Positions 26,404 to 35,689 of a stretch of DNA of 64,000 bases are shown here, in pieces (position 1 is the stretch's first letter; the number at the start of each line of letters is the position of its first letter). Location of the stretch: positions 372,001 to 436,000 of the forward strand of contig JACKEY010000005.1 of the NCBI GenBank assembly GCA_020632755.1, given 5' to 3'. The notes below the pieces were generated by a model that was not told the origin of the DNA, made no database searches, and was given only the letters and a program-made list of their open reading frames with translations. The stretch is from Alphaproteobacteria bacterium. GTDB lineage: Bacteria > Myxococcota_A > UBA796 > UBA2385. The position numbers were made by a program, and so were the translations under genes.

Positions 26404-27348
26404 TCAGCCCTGCAGGGCGCGGTCGCGGAACCAGGCGACGGTGCGCTCCACCCCGTCCGCGAAGGACACCTGCGGTTCCCAGCCGAGCTCGGCGCGGGCC
26501 CGGGAGATGTCCGGCTGCCGACGCGTCGGGTCGTCCTTGGGCAGCGGGCGGTGCACGACGCCGGCCGGGTTGTCGGTGAACCGGTTGATGTGGTCCGCCA
26601 GGTCGAGCATCGTCATCTCGTGCGGGTTGCCCAGGTTGCAGGGCTCGGTCAGGTCGGACTCCATCAGCCGGATGATGCCGTCGACCAGGTCGGTCACGTA
26701 GCAGAAGGACCGGGTCTGCAGCCCGTCGCCGAACACCGTGAGCGGCTGGCCGTCGAGCGCCTGGTTGATGAAGGTCGGCATCACGCGCCCGTCGTTGGCG
26801 CGCATCCGGGGCCCGTAGGTGTTGAAGATGCGCACGATGCGGGTCTGCACGCCCTTGTAGCGGGCGAAGGCGACGGTCAGCGCTTCGGCGTAGCGCTTGG
26901 CTTCGTCGTAGACCGAGCGCGGACCGATGGGGTTGACGTTGCCCCAGTAGGACTCGACCTGCGGGTGCACGGCCGGGTCGCCGTAGACCTCGCTCGTGCT
27001 CGCCAGCAGGAACCGCGCGCCGTCCGCCTGCGCCCGCTCCAGGCCGTGCCGGGTGCCGTCGCTGCCCACGTAGAGGGTCTGGAAGGGCAGCTCGACGTAG
27101 TCGATGGGGCTGGCCGGACTGGCCAGGTGGTAGATCCGGTCGAAGGCGGGGAGGTCGGCGGGGATGCCGGCGATGAGGTCGGCCTCGACGAAGGTGAAGC
27201 GGTCCCCGTGGGCGCGGAGCGGGCCGAGGTTGCGGCGGTCGCCGGTCACCAGGTTGTCGAGCGCCGTGACGTCGTGGCCTTCGGACAGGAGGCGCTCGCA
27301 GAGGTGCGAAGCGACGAAGCCGGCTCCGCCGGTGACCAGGATGCGCAT
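26404..27348 (-). CDS. UDP-glucuronate decarboxylase-type NAD-dependent epimerase/dehydratase
   Basis: The product is 314 residues of the extended SDR type. The N-terminal NAD site reads TGGAGFVASH (6-15); the catalytic Tyr and Lys are in the YDEAKRYAE motif, and the phrases YHLASPASP, EVYGDP, YWGNVNPIGPRS and RIFNTYGPRM are hallmarks of UDP-xylose synthase (UXS), which oxidises and decarboxylates UDP-glucuronate to UDP-xylose. Length is as expected for the soluble bacterial form. No other polysaccharide genes are adjacent, so the destination of the sugar is unknown. It is divergent from the giant TPR gene. Confidence 0.88.
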   Translation of the reverse strand: MRILVTGGAGFVASHLCERLLSEGHDVTALDNLVTGDRRNLGPLRAHGDRFTFVEADLIAGIPADLPAFDRIYHLASPASPIDYVELPFQTLYVGSDGTRHGLERAQADGARFLLASTSEVYGDPAVHPQVESYWGNVNPIGPRSVYDEAKRYAEALTVAFARYKGVQTRIVRIFNTYGPRMRANDGRVMPTFINQALDGQPLTVFGDGLQTRSFCYVTDLVDGIIRLMESDLTEPCNLGNPHEMTMLDLADHINRFTDNPAGVVHRPLPKDDPTRRQPDISRARAELGWEPQVSFADGVERTVAWFRDRALQG

Positions 27349-27682
27349 CTTCTCTCCGCACGGCGGGATGGGCCCGGCGCGCCTCCACGACTACCCGGGC
27401 CTGAGCCCCGGGGCAACGGTCGCGCACGGCCACGTTGGAGCCCCGCCCGGCACAGCTTGTCGACAACCTGCCAAGGCTCGGGGAGCCGGTTGAACCCGGT
27501 CTGAGCGGGGTGCTATGAAGCGACGGCCAGGGGCCGCGACGCGGCCCGAGGGAACACGGGTCCGACAGGGCCTCCAGTCACAGCCTGCCCGCCACGCCCG
27601 ACGCGCTCCCGCAGCGTCCGGGACACCGGGCCATCCCGGGCGCACAGGCGCCCGCTCGACTCCGCGATGGGAGCCGCTCGCA
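27349..27682. other. 334-base divergent intergenic region
   Basis: The region separates the epimerase (minus) from the giant TPR protein (plus). I see no credible gene. It is relatively less GC-rich than its surroundings around 27440-27520 and contains a good candidate promoter for the TPR gene. An open reading frame continues upstream of the TPR start, but it lacks a ribosome binding site and its sequence is low quality. Confidence 0.5.
27490..27519 (+). promoter_or_regulatory. Candidate extended -10 promoter for the TPR protein
   Basis: TTGAAC is followed after 18 bases by TATGAA, with TG one base upstream of the -10 (TGCTATGAA), an extended -10 arrangement. Each hexamer matches four of six consensus bases. 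Transcription from here would give a leader of about 155 bases before the ATG at 27683. Confidence 0.4.
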
Positions 27683-30600
27683 ATGGCGAAGAAGAAGAAG
27701 ACCGACGGCAGCGACCTGGGCATGGACGAGTTCGACGACTGGTTCGCCGACGGCGACAGCGACTCGTTCTGGGACGACGACAAGGTCGACGCGATCCAGG
27801 AGGACGGCAGCCCGGACGAGGCTGCCGCCGAGGCGGATCGCATCGCTGCCGAGGTCGCCGCCGAGCGCGCCCGTGAAGCCGCTGCCGCCGAGGCCGCTGC
27901 CGCCGAAGCCGCTGCTGCCGAAGCCGCTGCCGCCGAGGCCACTGCCGCCGAGGCCGCTGCTGCTGAAGCCGCTGCTGCCGAAGCCGCTGCTGCCGAAGCC
28001 GCCGCCGCCGAAGCTGCGGCCGAAGCCGCTGCCGCTGAAGCCGCTGCCGAGGCTGCCGCCGCCGCTGAAGCCGCTGCCGCCGAAGCCGCTGCCGAGGTTG
28101 CCGCCGCCGCTGCCGCCGCTGCCGCCGAAGCCGCCGCCGCCGAGGAAGCCGCCGCCGCCGAAGCCGCTGCCGCCGAGGATGCCGCTGCTGCCGAAGCCGC
28201 CGCCGAAGAAGCCGCTGCTGCCGCGGCCGAAGCTGCCGAGCGAAAGGCCGCCGAAGACGCCGCCGCTGCCGCCGCAATCGAAGCCGCCGAGGCCGCGGCC
28301 CGGGCCGCCGCCCTGCGGTCGAACCCGACCATCATCTCGGACGAGGACGACGACTTCGCGCCGACCGGCGACCTGTCGGGTCCCGAGCCCGAGACCGAGC
28401 TCGCCGATCGCTCGATGCTCGACGACGAGACCGAGGTGATCGAAGACGGCGCCGCCGCCGTCGCCGTGCCCGACGACGACGACGACGAGACCGCAGAAGC
28501 CACCGCCGAGGACTTCGTCGGCGACATGCCCGATCCGACGATGATCCTGCGGCACCAGAACAGCCAGCAGAGCATCGCCGAGGCCGCCGGCTACGACACC
28601 GACGAGGTCGCTCGCGCCCGTGCCGAGCGCCGCACCCGCCGCGCCGAGCGGGTCGACATCCCGAGCCTCCCTGCCGTCGAGCCGCCGGCCGAGACCGAGA
28701 CCGTGTCGACCCCGCGCATCGCGCCGAGCGTGCCGAGCGACCACGCCGCCGACCGCTGGGCCGAAGCTGCGCTCTCCCTCGAGCGCGCCGCCGCGAGCGC
28801 CGACGACCCCGCCCAGGCTGCGCTGCTCCAGGCGACCGCCGGCCGCGTGCACTTCGAGCGCCTCGGCAACTGGGAGCGCGCCGAAGAGCTGTTCGCCCAG
28901 GCCCACCAGGCCGGGTTCGCGGATCCGGAGTTCCTCAAGGCCTACGCCGACGTCGTGGCGAATCGGGGCGCCTTCGAGCAGCTGCGGGATCTGCTGTCCG
29001 CCCGCGCCGGTGTGACCGCCGGGGCCCTGGCCGCCGAAGCCCTGCAGGATGCCGCGCTGGTCGAGCGCAACAGCCTGCGCCGGCCGGAAGCCGCCGTGAC
29101 CTTGCTGCAGCAGGCCGTCGAGCAGGACGGCCAGGACTGGTTCGCCCTGCGGCTCCTGCGGGAGCTGCACTACCGGGCCACCGAGTGGCAGCCGCTGGTC
29201 GATGTGCTCGAGGCCATGGCCGGCCTGGTCAGCGGTCCGCGCGCTGCCCGCCTGCACGTCGAGCGGGGACGCGTGCTCGAGGACAAGCTCGGGGACGCCG
29301 ACGGTGCCCGTGCCGCCTACGAAGCCGCCCTGGCGGCCGAGCCCGGCCACACGCCGTCCTTCCTCGCGGTCGAGCGCACCGCCCGCGCGGCGGACGATCA
29401 CGCCCGTCTCGCCTCGCTCTATGCCTCCGAAGCCGAGCGCCTCGGCCAGGACGGTCCCGCCGCCTCGCCCGCCGATGCCCGCTGGTGGAAGGGCCGCGCG
29501 CTCCGCATGGCCCGCCTCGCCGCCGGGGATGACGGCGACGCCGTCGCCACCGGCTTCTCGGACGCGCTCGCTGGCGAAGCCGCCGTCGAGCCCCAGCTGC
29601 GCCGCGAGCACCAGGCCTTCCTGGCCGCCGGCGGTCGCTGGACCGAGCTGGCCGCCTCCTTCTCGGCCGAAGCGGCCGCCAGCCAGGGCGCAGCGGCTGC
29701 GCTCCCGCTCTACCGGCTGGGGCGCCTGCAGGAGTCCCGGCTCTCCGATCCCGCCGCGGCCATCGACAGCTACATGGCGGCGGCCGTCGCCGATCCCGCC
29801 GCGGGCCCGGCCATCGACGCCGCCGCGCGGCTGCTCGCCGGCGCCGAGCGCCACGGAGAGCTGGTCGCCTTCCTCGAAGGGCTGCTGGATGGGCTGGACG
29901 ACCCGAACCTGACCGTCACGGTGCTCTACCGGATGGGCGAGCTGTGCGAGGGCCCCTTGGGGGACCAGCCCGGCGCCCGCACCTGGTTCGAGCGCATCCT
30001 GGACACCGCGCCCGGCTATCTGCCGGCCCTCGAGGGCCTGGAGCGGGTCTACACCCGGCTCGAAGCCTGGGACCGCCTGGCCGCCGTGTACGAGCAGCGC
30101 GCCATCCTGGCCGAGGAGCCCGCCGCCGTTGCCCTGCAGCTGCACCGGGCGGGCGCCGTCTGCGAGTTCCGCCTGTCCGACCACCCGCGAGCGCGGGACT
30201 TCTACCGGCGGGCCCTCGAGACCCTGCCGGACTTCCCGCCCAGCCTGGACGCCTATGTGCGGATCCTCGAGGCCGAGGGCGACTGGGCCGGGCTGGCGCG
30301 CACCCTGCGCAACGCCAGCGACGCCACCAAGGACGGCAACGAGATCGTCAGCCTGACCTACCGGTCGGCCCGCATCCTGGCCGACCGCGTCGGCGACGAT
30401 GATCAGGCCATGGAGCTGCTGCGGCGCTGCCTGGAGCTGTCGCCCGGCTTCCTGCCGGCCATCGGCCTGCTCCGCGAGCTCGCCGCCAAGGGCGGGCACT
30501 GGCAGGACGTCTACGACCTGCACCGCCTCGAAGCCGACAGCGCCGAGGATCTGGACCGGCGGCACTGGCGCATGCTGGCCGCCGCCGAGGTGGCCGACCA

Positions 30601-33514
30601 GCTGTCCGACGACGTCAGCGCGGTCTCGGTGGCCACCGAGATCCTCGACGAGGATGCCGGCCATGCCGGTGCTCTGCTGCTCCTCGAAGACGCCGCCCTC
30701 GCCGATGGCGATCCCCATGCCCTGCTGGCCGTGTACCAGCGCATGGCCTTCGGGGCCCAGGACGAGAGCGAGCGCGCCCGGCTGGCCGTGCACATCGCCG
30801 AGCTGGCCGCAGAAGCCGGCGACAGCGTCACCGCCATGAACGCCGTGAGCGAGGTCATCACCTCGGACGCCACGGGGCGGCCGCTCCTCGGCCTGGCCCG
30901 CCTGGCCGAGGGCTCGAACTACTGGGAGGAAGCCCAGCGCGCCCTGCTCGCCAGCGAGCGCGCGGACGTGAAGTCCGAGGTCGCCCGCCTGCAGGAAGCG
31001 TGGATGGACGACCCCGCGGCCGCCGCGCGGACCTGGGGCGAGGTCCTGTCCGCCCGTCCCGACGACGTGGACGCTGCGGCCGGCCTGGAGCGTGCCCTCG
31101 CCCGCCAGGGCGAGCGGGAGGGCCTGGCTGCCGCGCATGCGGTGCTGGCCGAGCACCTGCCGGACGACGCCGTGCGCGCCGTGCACGCCCTGCTGGCCGG
31201 CCACCTTTTCGAGGCCGGCGGCCAGCTCGAGGAAGCCGTGCGGTGGTATCGCGCAGCCTTCGACGCCCGCCCCGTGCCCGGCAAGGCCTTCGACGCGCTG
31301 CGCCGCCTCCACGCGCAGCGTCACGACGCCGACGCGCTGATGGACGTGTTCACCGCGCTGGACAGCTCGCTGCCCATGGACCTGGCCTCCTCCCTCGAGG
31401 ACGCCGGCGCGACGGCCCTGGCCGCCGACGTGTACCGCGAGCGCCTGGCCGACGACGGCCTCTCCCCGGCCGAGCGCCTGGCCACCCTGGTCCGGCTGGA
31501 GCAGGGGCTGGTCGAGATCGGCGGCTGGAAGGAGCTGTTCGAGACCCTGGGCGCCCGCCTGGAGCTGACCCGGGACGACGAGGAGCGCTCCGCCATCGAG
31601 GCGCGTCGCCGCTGGGTCCTGGCCGAGCACCTGGCCGGGACGGACGAAGCCTGGGACTTCTACCGGCAGCTGCACGAAGAGGCGCCCGAGGACGTCGACG
31701 TGCTCGAGGCCCTGGCCCGCATCGCGGGCGCCCGGGGCGAGACCGGCCTGGCGGTGCAGTACCTCGCCGGACTGGCCGCCAGCGCCCCCGACGGGGCCAG
31801 CGCTGCCCGCTACGAGCGCCGGATCGCGGAAGCCCACCTGGCCGTGGACGACGACGCCAGCGCCCGTGACGCGCTGATGAAGGCGCTGGACCACGACGGC
31901 AGCGACGTGGACAGCCTGCGCCTGCTCAAGGACCTGGCCGTGCGGGCCGAGGACTGGCAGGGCGTGGTCGGGGCGCTGGCCCGCGAGGCGACCGTGCTCG
32001 AAGGCGACGCCCAGGTCGAGTGCTACCGCAGCATCGCCCGCACCTGGCAGGACCAGCTCGGCAACGACGCCGTCGCGGTCGATGCCTGGCGCAAGGTGCT
32101 CGAAGAGGCCCCCGACGACCCCGAGGCGCTCGACCGCCTGGTCGGCCTGTGCCGGACCCTGCAGCGCTGGCCGGAGCTGGTCGAGCACGGCACCGCGCTG
32201 GTGCGGCTCAAGAGCGGCGCCGAGCGCAGTGCCCTGCTGTCCGAGCTCGGCGTGCTGCACCTCGAGAAGCTGCACGACGAAGACGAGGCCCTGCGGGTGC
32301 TCGACGCGGCCAGCCGTGGCGATCACCCCGATCTGGAAGCGGCCCGCTGGCTGGAGAAGCTGCACCGCGCCCGCGGCCAGTGGGACCGTGCCGCCGACGC
32401 CGTGGTCCGCCAGGCCCACGCCGCCGAGGGCGAGGAGAAGGTCGAGCTCCTGCTCAAGGCCGCCGAGCTCCGCGCCGACACCCTGCACGATCGTGCGGGC
32501 GCCGCCGAGATCTACGGCGAGGTGCTGGACGCCGATCCCGACAACGTGACGGCGCTGCGCTACCGCAGCACCCACCTGTTCGAGAGCGGGCGGCTGGACG
32601 AAGCCGTCGAGGCCTTCGGCCGGCTGGAGGGCTGGGAAGAGCACCTCGACCTGGACGACTTCGACGACCGCATGGAAGCCGCGCTCTACTACTACCACTT
32701 CGGCGAGGCGCTCCGGCGGCTGTCCCGCAACGAGGACGCCCTGTCCCGCTACCAGAAGGCGCTGTCCTTCAACCAGGCGCACCTGCCGTCCCTCGAGGCG
32801 GTGGGACCGATCTGGATGGAGCAGCAGGACTGGGACGCCGCGGCCGGCGTGTACCGCCAGATCCTGCAGCTCATCGGCGGCCAGGGCGACTCCGAGCGGC
32901 TGTGCCGGACCTACACGAACCTGGGTCTCATCGAGCACCACCAGGGCAAGCTGGACAAGGCCAAGAAGCGGTTCTCGCGGGCGCTGGATCTCAAGCCCAA
33001 CGACATCGCGGCCCTGCAGGGCATGGCCGGCGTGCTGATGTCGCGAAAGGACTGGAACAACCTGCTCAACGTCTACAACAACATCATCTACCACGCGCAG
33101 GAGCCCGACGACGTCGTCGATGCCTACGTCACCAAGGGCTTCGTCCTGGACGCGCGCATGGATCTGCCGGAGAAGGCGGGGCAGCACTACGAGAAGAGCC
33201 TGGCCTTCAACCCGGCCCAGCCCGTCAGCCTGATGCGGCTGGGCGAGCTGGCCCTGCGCCGCTCCGACTGGCCCGAAGCGGGCAGCCTGGCGGACCGGGG
33301 CCTGGCCCTGGACGTCGAGCGCGCCGACGTGCGTGCTGGGCTCTACCTGGTCAAGGCCGTGGCCCACGCCGCGGTGGGCGACGAGGCGGCAGCGGCCGAC
33401 GCCCGCCAGGCGGCCCTGGCGGCCGACGTGACGCTGGCCGCGGATCTGGACGACGGCAGCAGCCCCGCCCGGCTGCACGAGGTCCTGACCGCGCGGCTCA
33501 AGGAAGCCCCCTGA
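27683..33514 (+). CDS. Giant TPR-repeat protein with Ala/Glu-rich segment
   Basis: The product is 1943 residues with no signal peptide. After an acidic N-terminus (MAKKKKTDGSDLG, then Asp-rich) comes a stretch from about residue 62 to 210 made of Ala and Glu repeats that must be a long single helix or coiled coil, then an acidic linker to about 370. From about 370 to the end the protein is tetratricopeptide-like, with dozens of degenerate helical pairs of the form W..LA..Y...A / P....AL..L, for example ALEGLERVYTRLEAWDRLAA and LTYRSARILADRVGDDDQAM. The last few repeats (about 1680-1900) are near-canonical TPRs. It would be a large protein-binding scaffold. Such proteins are common in myxobacteria. 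ATG chosen with GGGAG upstream. Confidence 0.88.
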   Translation: MAKKKKTDGSDLGMDEFDDWFADGDSDSFWDDDKVDAIQEDGSPDEAAAEADRIAAEVAAERAREAAAAEAAAAEAAAAEAAAAEATAAEAAAAEAAAAEAAAAEAAAAEAAAEAAAAEAAAEAAAAAEAAAAEAAAEVAAAAAAAAAEAAAAEEAAAAEAAAAEDAAAAEAAAEEAAAAAAEAAERKAAEDAAAAAAIEAAEAAARAAALRSNPTIISDEDDDFAPTGDLSGPEPETELADRSMLDDETEVIEDGAAAVAVPDDDDDETAEATAEDFVGDMPDPTMILRHQNSQQSIAEAAGYDTDEVARARAERRTRRAERVDIPSLPAVEPPAETETVSTPRIAPSVPSDHAADRWAEAALSLERAAASADDPAQAALLQATAGRVHFERLGNWERAEELFAQAHQAGFADPEFLKAYADVVANRGAFEQLRDLLSARAGVTAGALAAEALQDAALVERNSLRRPEAAVTLLQQAVEQDGQDWFALRLLRELHYRATEWQPLVDVLEAMAGLVSGPRAARLHVERGRVLEDKLGDADGARAAYEAALAAEPGHTPSFLAVERTARAADDHARLASLYASEAERLGQDGPAASPADARWWKGRALRMARLAAGDDGDAVATGFSDALAGEAAVEPQLRREHQAFLAAGGRWTELAASFSAEAAASQGAAAALPLYRLGRLQESRLSDPAAAIDSYMAAAVADPAAGPAIDAAARLLAGAERHGELVAFLEGLLDGLDDPNLTVTVLYRMGELCEGPLGDQPGARTWFERILDTAPGYLPALEGLERVYTRLEAWDRLAAVYEQRAILAEEPAAVALQLHRAGAVCEFRLSDHPRARDFYRRALETLPDFPPSLDAYVRILEAEGDWAGLARTLRNASDATKDGNEIVSLTYRSARILADRVGDDDQAMELLRRCLELSPGFLPAIGLLRELAAKGGHWQDVYDLHRLEADSAEDLDRRHWRMLAAAEVADQLSDDVSAVSVATEILDEDAGHAGALLLLEDAALADGDPHALLAVYQRMAFGAQDESERARLAVHIAELAAEAGDSVTAMNAVSEVITSDATGRPLLGLARLAEGSNYWEEAQRALLASERADVKSEVARLQEAWMDDPAAAARTWGEVLSARPDDVDAAAGLERALARQGEREGLAAAHAVLAEHLPDDAVRAVHALLAGHLFEAGGQLEEAVRWYRAAFDARPVPGKAFDALRRLHAQRHDADALMDVFTALDSSLPMDLASSLEDAGATALAADVYRERLADDGLSPAERLATLVRLEQGLVEIGGWKELFETLGARLELTRDDEERSAIEARRRWVLAEHLAGTDEAWDFYRQLHEEAPEDVDVLEALARIAGARGETGLAVQYLAGLAASAPDGASAARYERRIAEAHLAVDDDASARDALMKALDHDGSDVDSLRLLKDLAVRAEDWQGVVGALAREATVLEGDAQVECYRSIARTWQDQLGNDAVAVDAWRKVLEEAPDDPEALDRLVGLCRTLQRWPELVEHGTALVRLKSGAERSALLSELGVLHLEKLHDEDEALRVLDAASRGDHPDLEAARWLEKLHRARGQWDRAADAVVRQAHAAEGEEKVELLLKAAELRADTLHDRAGAAEIYGEVLDADPDNVTALRYRSTHLFESGRLDEAVEAFGRLEGWEEHLDLDDFDDRMEAALYYYHFGEALRRLSRNEDALSRYQKALSFNQAHLPSLEAVGPIWMEQQDWDAAAGVYRQILQLIGGQGDSERLCRTYTNLGLIEHHQGKLDKAKKRFSRALDLKPNDIAALQGMAGVLMSRKDWNNLLNVYNNIIYHAQEPDDVVDAYVTKGFVLDARMDLPEKAGQHYEKSLAFNPAQPVSLMRLGELALRRSDWPEAGSLADRGLALDVERADVRAGLYLVKAVAHAAVGDEAAAADARQAALAADVTLAADLDDGSSPARLHEVLTARLKEAP
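27870..28310 (+). repeat. Degenerate 15-base tandem repeats encoding Ala/Glu
   Basis: About 440 bases of irregular tandem repeats built on GAAGCCGCTGCCGCC-like units encode runs such as EAAAAEAAAAEAA. Third-position variation (gct/gcc/gca) is present, so the array is old enough to have drifted or is selected at protein level. Slippage could change its length between strains. Confidence 0.85.
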
Positions 33515-33526
33515 GCCTCGCGCCGA

Positions 33527-33567
33527 CCGGTGGGGCCGGGTAGGGCTCGCGCTGCCCGCCCCACCGG
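33527..33567 (+). terminator. Perfect 10-bp inverted repeat before the cysteine desulfurase
   Basis: Arms CCGGTGGGGC (33527-33536) and GCCCCACCGG (33558-33567) flank a 21-base loop that can itself pair partly (GGG with CCC). It begins 12 bases after the TPR stop and ends five bases before the next ATG. It could terminate the TPR transcript or, if read through, mask the start of the desulfurase gene. No T-run. Confidence 0.5.
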
Positions 33568-33572
33568 ACGCC

Positions 33573-34613
33573 ATGCCCTACCTGGATCACAACGCCACCG
33601 CGCCCGTGCTGCCCGAGGTCGCCGAAGCCCTCGGTCGTGCGCTCGTGGAGCTGCCGGGCAACGCGCACAGCCAGCACGCTGCCGGCCGGGCCGCGGCTGC
33701 CGCGGTCGAGCAGGCCCGGGACCGGGTCGCCGCCGCCGTCGGTCGGCCCGCCAGTCTCGTCCGGTTCACCAGCGGCGCCACCGAAGCGAACGCCTGGGCG
33801 CTGTCCGGCCGCACCGGCGCGGTGCTGGTCTCCGCCGTCGAGCACGACAGCGTGCGCGCCTGGGGCGACCGCGAGATCCCCGTGGACGGCGACGGGATGG
33901 TGGACCTCGACGCCCTCGATCGCGCCCTGGCCGCCGGCGACGTCGCGGTGGTCAGCGTGATGGCCGCGAACAACGAGACCGGCGTGCTCCAGCCCATCGA
34001 CCAGGTGCACGCCCGCTGCGCCGCGGCGGGCGTCCCCCTGCACTGCGACGCCACCCAGCTGCTGGGCCGCATGGCCCTGGACCTGCCTGCCGAGCTGCTG
34101 ACCCTGTCCTTCCACAAGGCGGGCGGTCCCAAGGGCATCGGCGTGCTGGTGGGGTCGCCGCTGCCGCCGCCGCTGCTGCGGGGCGGGCCGCAGGAACGCG
34201 GCGGCCGGGCCGGGACCGTGGCCGTGCCGCTGGTCGTGGCGGCTGGCGTTGCGGCCGAGCGGGCGACCTGGCCGGGGGCGGACGGGCGGCGCGCGCACTT
34301 GCAGGCCGGCGTGGAAGCGCTGGGCGGGACCGTGCTGGGACGAGGGGCGCCGCGCCTCCCGAACACGGTCACGGCCCTGTTCGACGTGCCCGGGGACCTG
34401 CTCGTGATGGGCCTCGATCTGCGGGGCGTCGCCGCATCCACCGGCGCGGCCTGCGCATCGGGGGCGGCCCAGGAGAGCCACGTCGTGCGCGCCATGGGCC
34501 GGTCGGGCCTGCCGCTGCGCCTGTCCTTCGGACCGACCACGGCGGTCGACGAGCTCGACCAGGCCCTGGCGGCCTTGTCCGACGTGCTGCGCACCGCACG
34601 GGAGGTCGCATGA
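33573..34613 (+). CDS. Cysteine desulfurase (NifS/IscS type)
   Basis: The product is 346 residues, slightly shorter than usual (about 380-400). It is a fold-type I PLP enzyme: YLDHNATAP at the start, FTSGATEANAWAL, EHDS (PLP-stacking His), the PLP-binding Lys in SFHKAGGPKG near 184, and the catalytic Cys294 in STGAACASG. It removes sulfur from cysteine as an enzyme-bound persulfide. The next gene, mnmA, overlaps it by four bases, so the likely job is to supply sulfur for 2-thiouridine formation, perhaps also Fe-S clusters. There is no strong Shine-Dalgarno sequence; an inverted repeat ends five bases before the ATG. Confidence 0.9.
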   Translation: MPYLDHNATAPVLPEVAEALGRALVELPGNAHSQHAAGRAAAAAVEQARDRVAAAVGRPASLVRFTSGATEANAWALSGRTGAVLVSAVEHDSVRAWGDREIPVDGDGMVDLDALDRALAAGDVAVVSVMAANNETGVLQPIDQVHARCAAAGVPLHCDATQLLGRMALDLPAELLTLSFHKAGGPKGIGVLVGSPLPPPLLRGGPQERGGRAGTVAVPLVVAAGVAAERATWPGADGRRAHLQAGVEALGGTVLGRGAPRLPNTVTALFDVPGDLLVMGLDLRGVAASTGAACASGAAQESHVVRAMGRSGLPLRLSFGPTTAVDELDQALAALSDVLRTAREVA

Positions 34614-35689
34614 GTCGCGTCTGCGTCGCGATGAGCGGGGGAGTGGACAGCTCGGTCACCGCCGGGCTGCTGCTCGAAGCCGGCCACGAGCTGGTGGGCG
34701 TGCACATGAAGCTGCACGACGCGCCCGACCCGGGCCACGGCGCCGCGGCGAAGCGCTGCTGCGGGCTCGACGACGCGCTGGATGCGCGGCGGGTCGCCGA
34801 GCGCCTGGGCTTCCCCTTCTACGTGATGGACCTGCGCGAGGCCTTCCGCAAGGCGGTGATGGACGATCTGGCCGACACCTACCTGTCCGGCGCGACGCCC
34901 AACCCCTGCATCCAGTGCAACGGGGTGCTCAAGTTCAAGGTGCTGCTGTCTCGGGCCCGGGCGCTCGGCTGCACCCACCTCGCGACCGGTCACTACGCCC
35001 GGGTGGACGCCGACGGCGGCCTGCGGACCGCTACGGACCCGGACAAGGACCAGACCTACTTCCTGTTCCCGGTCACCCGCGAGGCCCTGCGCCAGACGCT
35101 GTTCCCGCTGGGCGGCATGGACAAGCCCACCGTGCGGGCCCACGCCCGACGCATGGGGCTGGTCACCGCGGACAAGCCCGAGAGCCAGGAGATCTGCTTC
35201 ATCCCCGACGACGACCACGCGCGCTTCGTGGCCGGGCATCGCCCCGGGGTGGACGGCGCCGGCGAGATCGTCGACGAGGCCGGCACCGTGCTGGGGCACC
35301 ACGACGGCTACTGGCGCTACACCGTCGGCCAGCGGCGCGGCCTGGGCGTGGCCGTCGGCTCGCCCGTCTACGTGCTCGCCATCGACGCGGACCGGCGCCG
35401 TGTCGTCGTCGGCCCCGACGAACGCCTCCAGCACCACGGCGTCGAGACCCGCGGCTTCCACTGGTACCGGCGCCCTCGCACCGACGAGCAGCCCCTCGCC
35501 CGCATCCGCCACCGCGGCGCCCTGGTGCCCGCCGAGATCGTCGCCGACGAGACCGCCGGCCCGGGCCGCGTCGATCTGCGCTTCCTGGCGCCGGCCCGCG
35601 CGGCCACCCCCGGCCAGGCGGTCGTGCTCTACGCCGGCGACGAGGTGCTCGGCGGCGGCTGGATCCGCCGGGTCCGGAGCGAGCCATGA
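34610..35689 (+). CDS. mnmA: tRNA-specific 2-thiouridylase MnmA
   Basis: The product is 359 residues. The PP-loop SGGVDSS (9-15) binds ATP; the two catalytic cysteines are Cys100 (NPCIQCN) and Cys196 (QEICFIPDDD). GHYAR, DKDQTYFLF and YTVGQRRGLGV are family hallmarks, followed by the C-terminal beta-barrel domain. It adenylates U34 of tRNA-Lys, -Glu and -Gln and replaces O2 by sulfur. The start is fixed by GGAGG four bases upstream and the ATGA overlap with the desulfurase gene, which should be its sulfur source. It overlaps the next gene, rnc, by four bases. Confidence 0.97.
   Translation: MSRVCVAMSGGVDSSVTAGLLLEAGHELVGVHMKLHDAPDPGHGAAAKRCCGLDDALDARRVAERLGFPFYVMDLREAFRKAVMDDLADTYLSGATPNPCIQCNGVLKFKVLLSRARALGCTHLATGHYARVDADGGLRTATDPDKDQTYFLFPVTREALRQTLFPLGGMDKPTVRAHARRMGLVTADKPESQEICFIPDDDHARFVAGHRPGVDGAGEIVDEAGTVLGHHDGYWRYTVGQRRGLGVAVGSPVYVLAIDADRRRVVVGPDERLQHHGVETRGFHWYRRPRTDEQPLARIRHRGALVPAEIVADETAGPGRVDLRFLAPARAATPGQAVVLYAGDEVLGGGWIRRVRSEP

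Noticed and set aside
27870..28310. Possible CRISPR or minisatellite outside a gene
   Set aside because: The repeat is inside a long reading frame, has no spacers, and drifts mainly at third codon positions.
27578..33574. 1998-residue open frame opposite the giant TPR gene
   Set aside because: It is a codon-bias shadow: the plus-strand frame has TPR periodicity, a ribosome binding site and a promoter candidate; the minus reading is low-complexity Gly/Gln/Val without recognisable domains.
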